From assembly GCA_959600045.1 (NCBI GenBank), contig CAUGKJ010000014.1, positions 1-12,460 of the forward strand: a stretch of DNA of 12,460 nt, in the 5' to 3' direction. Position numbers and translations under genes: made by a program. Within the stretch, counting starts at the first letter, position 1, and the number at the start of each line of letters is the position of its first letter. This document shows positions 7,200 through 12,460 of this stretch, one piece after another. The stretch comes from an uncultured Haemophilus sp. (GTDB lineage Bacteria > Pseudomonadota > Gammaproteobacteria > Enterobacterales > Pasteurellaceae). Under the pieces are notes generated by a model. It had not been told where the DNA came from. It saw only the letters and a program-made list of their open reading frames with translations, and ran no database searches.

Positions 7200-8576
7200 T
7201 TAAATAAAAAATGCACTTGGTTGGAATAATTTTTCTATTTCTGACACAGATTTCTTGTCATTAATATAAACAATGACACTATCACTTTCTTCAATGGTCA
7301 CCTGACGACGTGCAATGATAACCTCATTTTTACGTAAAATTGCCGCAATCATTGCACCAACTGGAAGTTTAATATCGCCAATCTGTCTTCCAACCACATT
7401 GGATGTTGTCGCATCGCCATGTACCACAAGTTCAATGGCTTCCGCGGTACCATGACGCAAAGATGCCACGTTTTTGATATCCCCTTTACGCACATGTCCT
7501 AATAAAGCGGAAATTGTCGCTTGTTGTGGTGAAACCGCAATATCAATGGTTCCACCTTGAATCAAATTGATATATGCCATGCGCTGAATCAGTACCATGG
7601 CTTTTTTAGCACCAAGACGTTTTGCCAGTAACGCCGACATAATATTGGCTTCATCGTCCGCACTTAATGATAAAAAGACATCGACGTTTTCGATATGTTC
7701 TTCAAAAAGTAGGTTTTGATCAGAGGCGTCACCATGGAAAACAAGGGTTTTAGAGAGTTTCTCTGCCAACACTTTTGCTTTTTCACCATCACGCTCAATG
7801 AGTTTTACTTGATACTTATCTTCTAGCTGTTTTGCAACACCAGAGGCAATATTCCCGCTGCCGACAATCATGATACGCTTGTAAGTTTTCTCAAGGCGTT
7901 GCAATTCGCTCATTACCGCTTTAATGTGTTCTGTCGCACAAATGAAGGTGATTTCATCTCCCGCCTCAATAATGGTCGAACCTTGCGGGCGAATTAATTT
8001 ATCATTACGTAAAATTGAAATGATACGGCAATCAATATGTGGCATATGCTCTTTAAAAGCGGATAACGCATAGCCTACTAATGGACCGCCGTAATACGCT
8101 TTTACGATCACAATGCTAATTCGATTATTGGCAAAATGCGCCACTTGCAACGCACCTGGATAAGCAATTAAGCGTGTAATCTCATCTGTAACTAAATTCT
8201 CTGGCGAAATCAGATGATCGATTGGTACGTTTTCATCATTAAATAATTTATCTTTCTCACGCAAATATTCCGCATTACGAATACGTGCAATACGTGTTGG
8301 GGTATTAAAAAGAGTATATCCCAACTGGCAAGCAATCATATTGATTTCATCTGATGCCGTTACTGCAACCATCAAGTCTGCATCAGCGGCTCCTGCATCA
8401 CGCAAAACCTTAGGGGAAGAAGGGGAACCTTTAACCACGCGTAAATCATGCTTATCTTGTAAATTCTGCAGATGTTGAGATTCATTATCTACCAGTGTGA
8501 TGTCGTTATCTTCACTCACTAAATTTGCCGCAAGTGTTGTGCCTACTTGCCCTGCACCTAAGATGATTATTTTCAT
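7200..8576 (-). CDS. trkA: TrkA, NAD-binding regulatory subunit of Trk potassium uptake
   Basis: Peripheral cytoplasmic subunit that gates the TrkH/TrkG potassium channel by nucleotide binding. The 458-residue length equals that of E. coli TrkA. There are two tandem RCK units: the first Rossmann fold has GAGQVG (7-12) and the acidic ribose-binding Asp30 at the end of strand 2 (ITLVD); the second has VGSGNIA (238-244). Each is followed by a TrkA-C domain (about 142-225 and 367-450). The ATG at 8574-8576 overlaps the glycosyltransferase stop by four bases, and the GGAGAG ribosome site lies inside that upstream gene. trkH is not in the window. Confidence 0.96.
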   Translation of the reverse strand: MKIIILGAGQVGTTLAANLVSEDNDITLVDNESQHLQNLQDKHDLRVVKGSPSSPKVLRDAGAADADLMVAVTASDEINMIACQLGYTLFNTPTRIARIRNAEYLREKDKLFNDENVPIDHLISPENLVTDEITRLIAYPGALQVAHFANNRISIVIVKAYYGGPLVGYALSAFKEHMPHIDCRIISILRNDKLIRPQGSTIIEAGDEITFICATEHIKAVMSELQRLEKTYKRIMIVGSGNIASGVAKQLEDKYQVKLIERDGEKAKVLAEKLSKTLVFHGDASDQNLLFEEHIENVDVFLSLSADDEANIMSALLAKRLGAKKAMVLIQRMAYINLIQGGTIDIAVSPQQATISALLGHVRKGDIKNVASLRHGTAEAIELVVHGDATTSNVVGRQIGDIKLPVGAMIAAILRKNEVIIARRQVTIEESDSVIVYINDKKSVSEIEKLFQPSAFFI

Positions 8577-9388
8577 TCTGTTCTCTCCACAACCAAAGGT
8601 CGGATGCCAATTTCAGCTGAATTTAGACCGCACTTTAATGCTTCAATACGGCGACAAATGGTCGATGTTACTTGTTCAGCTTCTGCCATTTTTTCGGCTG
8701 TAATCGCTGGATCTTGTTTACCAAATAACAGGCCATCGAGTAAACGTTCTGCATGCATACCTTCACGACAAAAATGCAGAACACCAACATCTTCAAATAA
8801 TGTTGCCACTTTTGCCATTTTAGTGGTCGCGATGCCCAAGGCTCCATCTTCACCGCCGAGCTCTCGAAATAATTGATGTGTTGGAAATCCGCCGCACGCT
8901 AAGAAAAAAGCTTTATTAAAAACAACATTTCCCCCGCAGGTCATACGCATATATTGCCATGCCTGATCAAAATTAGGATGTTCTGCATAACGTTTGGCTA
9001 AATTTATCGGTTTTAATGCTAATCTCACTACCGAAGTATCTGGCTGAAAATAAAATGTTGCCGCTGCTACTTCTAATGCTCCCGGTTCATATGCATCATC
9101 CGCATCTAAAAACGCAACAAAATCGACCGCACTTTTAGCAGAGAGCATCGCACCCCAATTTCGAGCCATCGCGACACCACTATTTTTCGGCATTTGCTCG
9201 ACAGAAATTCTGTCAGGATATTGCGCTGCAAGCTGTAAGGCTAATGCAAATGTATTATCTGTCGACGCATCATCAATCAGCCAAAGACGACCAAGATTAC
9301 CTTGTAGCAACACAGATTCAACTGCTCGAACAAGCGTTTGTTCCGCGTTATAGCAAGGAATGACGACATCAATTAAAGGCAAATTCAT
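8573..9388 (-). CDS. Family 2 glycosyltransferase, substrate unknown, embedded in the rsmB-trkA operon
   Basis: A 271-residue soluble GT-A-fold enzyme expected to move a sugar from a nucleotide-sugar donor to an unknown acceptor. Visible GT2 features: N-terminal strand [14 protein letters not shown] (6-19), [10 protein letters not shown] (37-46), the metal-binding FLDADD (93-98), and GGEDGALG (178-185) whose Glu180-Asp181 is the likely ED catalytic-base motif. No membrane helix or signal peptide is seen, so it is cytosolic. The ATG directly follows the rsmB stop with no gap, and the stop overlaps trkA by four bases, so it is translationally coupled to both. In E. coli rsmB is followed directly by trkA, so this gene is an addition. 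It carries two uptake signals and its base composition looks like that of its neighbours, so transfer from outside the family is not evident. The donor and acceptor are not predictable; a lipooligosaccharide or surface glycan role is a guess. Confidence 0.85.
   Translation of the reverse strand: MNLPLIDVVIPCYNAEQTLVRAVESVLLQGNLGRLWLIDDASTDNTFALALQLAAQYPDRISVEQMPKNSGVAMARNWGAMLSAKSAVDFVAFLDADDAYEPGALEVAAATFYFQPDTSVVRLALKPINLAKRYAEHPNFDQAWQYMRMTCGGNVVFNKAFFLACGGFPTHQLFRELGGEDGALGIATTKMAKVATLFEDVGVLHFCREGMHAERLLDGLLFGKQDPAITAEKMAEAEQVTSTICRRIEALKCGLNSAEIGIRPLVVERTE
8627..8635 (-). repeat. USS near the 3' end of the glycosyltransferase gene
   Basis: ACCGCACTT on plus, AAGTGCGGT on the coding strand, read as Lys-Cys-Gly-Leu. 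The flank CTAAATTCAGCTGAAATT fits the extended motif. Confidence 0.92.
9126..9134 (-). repeat. USS in the middle of the glycosyltransferase gene
   Basis: ACCGCACTT on plus, AAGTGCGGT on the coding strand, read as Lys-Ser-Ala-Val (85-88). The flank CGATTTTGTTGCGTTTTT is a strong extended match. Confidence 0.93.
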
Positions 9389-10726
9389 TTAAGCTAACCG
9401 TTTTCTCAATTTTGCATAATAGAACCCATCCCCGCCATTCTCTTGTGGTAAGAATTGGATTCCAATCGTATTTTCCGTTTGTTCAAACGGCAATGGCATT
9501 AATTCTGCATCGGGTGTTTCAGCTAAAAAATGCTGTATTTGCTGGCTATTCTCATCGGGAAGCACCGAGCAAGTCGCGTAAAGCAAAATACCATTAGGTT
9601 TCAATTTTGCCCAAAGCGCCTTTAGAATTTGTCCTTGTAAGGCAACCAATTGATCAATATCCGTTTCTTGACGTAGCCATTTAATATCCGGATGACGACG
9701 AATGACCCCTGTTGCCGAGCAAGGTGCATCTAATAAAATACGATCAAAGGATGCACCACTTAAACCTATTTCTGAGAGCCACTTTTCTGGCTCGGTCGCA
9801 TCACCACAAACAACTGTCGCCTGTTGATTCAAACGGGCAAGATTTTCTTCAACACGTTTTAAGCGATGAGCCTCGACATCAAGCGCAATCACTTTCGCTT
9901 GCGGTGCCATCTCTAAAATATGTGTAGTCTTCCCACCTGGCGCCGCGCAAGCATCTAAAATTAATTCATCATTTTGTGGCTCAAGCAATAAGGCCGACCA
10001 CTGCGCATTGAGATCCTGAACGGTTACTGCACCTTGTTCAAAATTCGGTAGCTTCGAAACAGAAAGCGGTTGAGCTAAGCGCAGAGCATGTGGATTATCA
10101 CATTCAAATGCGACCATCTCTTGCTCTTCCAATAAAGTGCGGTAAGTTTTCGTATTATTTTGTTGTTGGTTAACTCGCAACCACATTGGTGGCTTTTGGT
10201 TATTCGCCTCAATAATTTCACGCCAATTCGGATAAGCTTTTTTGAGTTTATTCACAAACCATTCAGGATGAAGCGTTTGCCAATGTTTATCTACTACAGC
10301 AAGAATATCCTCTTGTTCCCGTAAGAAGCGACGCAATACACCGTTAACCAAACCACGGAAACTATCCGATTTCAATGATTTTGTGGCATTCACCACTTCA
10401 TCCACAGCCGCATGAGCGGGCACTCGCATATAAAGTAATTGGTACAATCCCACCAATAGTAGGCAGTGCACGATACGGGTTTTACCCTTCAATGGTTTAT
10501 CTAATAGTTTTTTTATAATATTTTCTAAACGAGGCAATACGCGACAAATACCAAAGGTGATTTCCTGTAATAAAGGTAAATCCTGTGGTTTTACCTGCGA
10601 TTGTACGTCAGGAAGCAACGTTGATAAGGACTTACCCTGATCTAAAACCTGTAAAATCACTTGAGCAGCAATAGCGCGTACCGAAAGTGCGGTCGATTTT
10701 CCCGTTTTTTTGCGTTGAAATGCCAT
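9389..10726 (-). CDS. rsmB: RsmB, 16S rRNA m5C967 methyltransferase
   Basis: Methylates C967 of 16S rRNA using S-adenosylmethionine. The 445-residue protein has an N-terminal NusB-like RNA-binding domain (about 10-140, including [15 protein letters not shown] at 102-116) and a C-terminal m5C methyltransferase domain. The SAM-binding loop is [10 protein letters not shown] (258-267). Both cysteines of the m5C mechanism are present: Cys336 in [10 protein letters not shown] and Cys386 in [10 protein letters not shown], with the motif RRHPDIKW (343-350) between them. The ATG overlaps the fmt stop by one base (TAATG), with AAGGT upstream in fmt. The glycosyltransferase gene starts directly after its stop. 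Two uptake signals lie in the gene. Confidence 0.97.
   Translation of the reverse strand: MAFQRKKTGKSTALSVRAIAAQVILQVLDQGKSLSTLLPDVQSQVKPQDLPLLQEITFGICRVLPRLENIIKKLLDKPLKGKTRIVHCLLLVGLYQLLYMRVPAHAAVDEVVNATKSLKSDSFRGLVNGVLRRFLREQEDILAVVDKHWQTLHPEWFVNKLKKAYPNWREIIEANNQKPPMWLRVNQQQNNTKTYRTLLEEQEMVAFECDNPHALRLAQPLSVSKLPNFEQGAVTVQDLNAQWSALLLEPQNDELILDACAAPGGKTTHILEMAPQAKVIALDVEAHRLKRVEENLARLNQQATVVCGDATEPEKWLSEIGLSGASFDRILLDAPCSATGVIRRHPDIKWLRQETDIDQLVALQGQILKALWAKLKPNGILLYATCSVLPDENSQQIQHFLAETPDAELMPLPFEQTENTIGIQFLPQENGGDGFYYAKLRKRLA
10135..10143 (+). repeat. USS within rsmB (middle)
   Basis: Perfect AAGTGCGGT followed by AAGTTTTCGTATTATTTTG; on the coding strand it is read as part of Tyr-Arg-Thr-Leu (195-198). 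Confidence 0.92.
10685..10693 (+). repeat. USS near the 5' end of rsmB
   Basis: Perfect AAGTGCGGT followed by CGATTTTCCCGTTTTTTT; on the coding strand it encodes Thr-Ala-Leu (12-14). Confidence 0.93.
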
Positions 10727-11682
10727 TAGTTTATAACCTTACCAACCTGGAACCAATCTGCTCGACCATTGAGGAAATCTTGCACAGAAATAGGTTTCTT
10801 GCCTGCGGGCTGAAGTTGCAATAAATTTAAAACGCCTTCTTTTGTGGCAATTTGGATACCTTTTTTATCGACACTTAAAATCGTCCCAGCTGGTTTATCT
10901 ACATGTGGCAACACAGTAGCAGCATGAACTTTTAAGGTTTGTTCATTACCTTGCTCATCGGTTAATTGTAGGAAACTAATCGGCCAAGGATTAAACGCAC
11001 GAATATTGCGTTCAAGCTGGACTGCCGATAGCGACCAATCTAATTTAGCCTCTTCTTTGGAAAGTTTTTCTGCATAGTTACTTTGGCTATCATCTTGTTT
11101 TTCTGCAATGAATTTCCCTTCTTCCAAATGATCCAAAACATCAATCAATGCAGCTAGCGCAATTTCAGCTAATTTATGGTAAAGCGAAGCTGAAGTTTCT
11201 TGCGCATCAATATCGCAATACACTTTGTGTAACATATCGCCAGTATCTAAGCCTACATCCATCTGCATAATTGTCACACCTGTTTGTTGATCACCAGCCC
11301 AAATAGATCGCTGAATAGGTGCAGCGCCACGCCAACGTGGTAAGAGAGAGCCATGCACATTTAAACAACCTAAACGAGGCATATCTAACACTGCTTGAGG
11401 TAAAATCAAACCATAAGCAACAACAACCATCACATCGGCATTTAACGCTTTAAGCTCTGCTTGTGCTTCTTCTTTACGCAAGGATTTTGGTTGATAAACA
11501 GGAATTTGATGTTGTTCTGCTAATTGCTTTACAGGACTCGCCTGCAATTTTTTACCGCGACCAGCCGGTTTATCTGGCTGCGTATAAACAGCAATAATAT
11601 TGTGATGTGAATTTAAGAGTGCAGCAAGATGTTGTGCTGCGAAGTCCGGGGTACCGGCAAAGATGATATTCAATGGTTTCAT
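10726..11682 (-). CDS. fmt: Fmt, methionyl-tRNA formyltransferase
   Basis: Formylates initiator Met-tRNA using 10-formyltetrahydrofolate. The 318-residue protein has an N-terminal formyltransferase domain (about 1-205) and a C-terminal tRNA-binding domain (about 206-318). The catalytic triad is visible: Asn108 and His110 in [18 protein letters not shown] and Asp146 in [10 protein letters not shown], each two residues later than in E. coli. The N-terminal [11 protein letters not shown] and the loop [15 protein letters not shown] (38-52), the family's tRNA-recognition insertion, are intact. The ATG at 11680-11682 has only a weak ribosome site. Def, which removes the formyl group, lies just upstream, separated by 59 bases that hold an inverted uptake-signal hairpin. 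Its stop overlaps the rsmB start. Confidence 0.97.
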   Translation of the reverse strand: MKPLNIIFAGTPDFAAQHLAALLNSHHNIIAVYTQPDKPAGRGKKLQASPVKQLAEQHQIPVYQPKSLRKEEAQAELKALNADVMVVVAYGLILPQAVLDMPRLGCLNVHGSLLPRWRGAAPIQRSIWAGDQQTGVTIMQMDVGLDTGDMLHKVYCDIDAQETSASLYHKLAEIALAALIDVLDHLEEGKFIAEKQDDSQSNYAEKLSKEEAKLDWSLSAVQLERNIRAFNPWPISFLQLTDEQGNEQTLKVHAATVLPHVDKPAGTILSVDKKGIQIATKEGVLNLLQLQPAGKKPISVQDFLNGRADWFQVGKVIN

Positions 11683-11711
11683 AATGTTCTACGTTATGGC
11701 GTTGATAGGAA

Positions 11712-11720
11712 AAGTGCGGT
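11712..11720 (+). repeat. USS, left member of the inverted pair
   Basis: Perfect AAGTGCGGT followed by CATTTTAT and then the opposite copy. Confidence 0.93.
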
Positions 11721-11728
11721 CATTTTAT

Positions 11729-11737
11729 ACCGCACTT
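11729..11737 (-). repeat. USS, right member of the inverted pair
   Basis: ACCGCACTT on plus; the minus-strand flank is ATAAAATG. Together with the left copy it builds the hairpin between def and fmt. Confidence 0.93.
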
Positions 11738-11741
11738 TTGA

Positions 11742-12251
11742 TTATTGTTTTGCAATTTGTTTTTTATATTTCACTAATTTTTCTTTGATACGTTGACGTT
11801 TCAACGGTGAAAGATAATCCACAAATAAAATACCGTTCAAATGATCGATCTCATGTTGAATACAGATTGCTAATAAACCATCTGCATCAAGCGTAAATTC
11901 TTTTCCATGACGATCTAACGCTTTTACCGTGACTTTTTCTTTACGAGGCACTAAAGCACGGAATCCAGGAATAGATAAACAACCTTCTTCAATGCCTGTT
12001 TCACCTTCAGAAGCCAAAATTTCTGGATTGATCAACACCAATTGATTTTGTTTGTCACCTTCAATATCAATCGTAATAATACGCTGCAAGATATCTACCT
12101 GTGGAGCTGCAAGACCAATGCCTTCTTCTTGGTACATCGTATCAAACATATCATCTACAATTTTGCGAATGTCATCATTGACTTCGACAACTGGCTCACA
12201 AACAATCTTTAGGTGATCATCTGGATAAATTAATACATTAAGTGCGGTCAT
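11742..12251 (-). CDS. def: Def, peptide deformylase
   Basis: Metalloenzyme that removes the N-formyl group from nascent proteins. The 169-residue protein has all three family motifs: GIGLAAPQ (44-51), EEGCLS (88-93, metal ligand Cys91) and QHEIDHLNG (132-140, ligands His133 and His137, catalytic Glu134). The C-terminal basic helix (149-169, [20 protein letters not shown] in part) is typical of the Gram-negative form. The ATG at 12249-12251 follows AAGAGAA. The first codons, Met-Thr-Ala-Leu, are written over an uptake signal. It is the first gene after the rRNA operon and has its own predicted promoter; fmt follows, so formylation and deformylation are encoded together as in E. coli. Confidence 0.98.
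   Translation of the reverse strand: MTALNVLIYPDDHLKIVCEPVVEVNDDIRKIVDDMFDTMYQEEGIGLAAPQVDILQRIITIDIEGDKQNQLVLINPEILASEGETGIEEGCLSIPGFRALVPRKEKVTVKALDRHGKEFTLDADGLLAICIQHEIDHLNGILFVDYLSPLKRQRIKEKLVKYKKQIAKQ
12240..12248 (+). repeat. USS overlapping the def 5' end
   Basis: AAGTGCGGT on plus, immediately next to the def start codon, so def begins ATG ACC GCA CTT. The plus-strand flank CATATTTTCTCTTGTTTT (def leader) completes the extended motif. Confidence 0.93.
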
Positions 12252-12284
12252 ATTTTCTCTTGTTTTATTAAAATTACGGCGGTG

Positions 12285-12313
12285 ATTGTATCATAGAATC
12301 AACGCTTTGCTAA
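12285..12313 (-). promoter_or_regulatory. Predicted promoter of the def operon
   Basis: Minus strand TTAGCA (12313-12308), 17-base spacer, TACAAT (12290-12285) with a TGn extension (TGATACAAT). It lies just past the 5S terminator; start expected near 12278, leader about 27 bases. Sequence inference only. Confidence 0.6.
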
Positions 12314-12331
12314 AATATTGAAAACTCCATA

Positions 12332-12363
12332 AACAAAAACCCCAAGCCATTCAGCTCGGGGTT
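12332..12363 (-). terminator. rRNA operon terminator downstream of 5S
   Basis: Minus strand AACCCCGAGC, loop TGAATG, GCTTGGGGTT then TTTGTTT: a 10-bp stem with one G-T pair and a strong T-run. It begins about nine bases after the 5S 3' end and ends the rRNA transcript before the def promoter. Confidence 0.88.
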
Positions 12364-12371
12364 CACATTCA

Positions 12372-12460
12372 GTACCTGGCGGTGTCCTACTCTCACATGG
12401 GGAAACCCCACACTACCATCGGCGCATCGGCGTTTCACTTCTGAGTTCGGTATGGGGTCA
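12372..12460 (-). rRNA. rrf: 5S ribosomal RNA (5' end cut by window)
   Basis: The minus strand reads TGACCCCATACCGAACTCAG, then AGTGAAACGCCGATGCGCCG, TGGTAGTGTGGGG and GAGAGTAGGACACCGCCAGG, the standard gammaproteobacterial 5S sequence from about position 32 to the 3' end. About 31 bases at the 5' end lie beyond the right edge, where 23S rRNA is expected. The exact 3' end is uncertain by one or two bases. It is followed by a strong terminator and then def. Confidence 0.96.

Larger units (their letters stand above)
11710..11739. terminator. Inverted uptake-signal pair forming a terminator-like hairpin between def and fmt
   Basis: AAAAGTGCGGT, 8-base loop CATTTTAT, ACCGCACTTTT: an 11-bp perfect stem made from two opposite USS cores. 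In the def-to-fmt direction it starts two bases after the def stop and ends in TTTT before CC, so the U-run is weak. Paired USSs are known to serve as terminators in Pasteurellaceae; here it lies inside an apparent operon, so partial termination (attenuation) is plausible but inferred. Confidence 0.65.

Noticed and set aside
8604..8876. A 90-residue plus-strand frame opposite the glycosyltransferase gene
   Set aside because: Antisense shadow; its composition (many Ser, Pro, Arg) is that of a reverse-complement frame, with no convincing ribosome site.

Overview
The window looks like ordinary chromosome from a naturally transformable member of the Pasteurellaceae, most likely a Haemophilus. The strongest evidence is twelve perfect copies of the 9-base DNA uptake signal AAGTGCGGT (both strands, 6 and 6), where chance predicts about 0.1. 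Most are followed by the AT-rich segments of the H. influenzae-type uptake sequence. Other support comes from a hybrid peroxiredoxin-glutaredoxin next to oxyR, a lipoprotein e(P4)-type phosphatase, low G+C coding sequence, and proteins close to my recollection of H. influenzae GlpG and PGdx. An H. parainfluenzae-like species is a reasonable guess, but the sequence alone does not prove it.

Left part (1-1640): the 5' two thirds of glpR, preceded on the minus strand by the rhomboid protease gene glpG, with a small three-helix membrane protein gene diverging from glpG. Middle left (1690-4990): a peroxide-defence pair, pgdx and oxyR, transcribed divergently across a 131-bp gap that holds a good promoter and a candidate OxyR operator. 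fabR (unsaturated fatty acid regulator) follows oxyR directly, and the gene for the outer-membrane phosphatase e(P4) converges on fabR across a bidirectional terminator. A near-perfect CRP site lies upstream of the e(P4) gene.

Middle (5242-6676): the overlapping ftsB-ispD-ispF operon, joining the divisome to the MEP isoprenoid pathway. It converges on mscL across another bidirectional terminator.

Right part (6735-12460), all on the minus strand: a 5S rRNA gene cut by the window edge, its terminator, then def-fmt-rsmB-glycosyltransferase-trkA-mscL. This is the enterobacterial def-fmt-rsmB-trkA-mscL order with an unassigned family 2 glycosyltransferase gene inserted between rsmB and trkA. fmt, rsmB, the glycosyltransferase gene and trkA abut or overlap by 1-4 bases, so they are probably translationally coupled. 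An inverted pair of uptake signals forms a hairpin between def and fmt.

No mobile element, CRISPR array, tRNA or prophage gene was seen. No non-coding gap exceeds 300 bases. I found no convincing undescribed multi-gene system. The points most worth checking are the embedded glycosyltransferase, the uptake-signal hairpin inside the def-fmt operon, and the CRP and OxyR sites.
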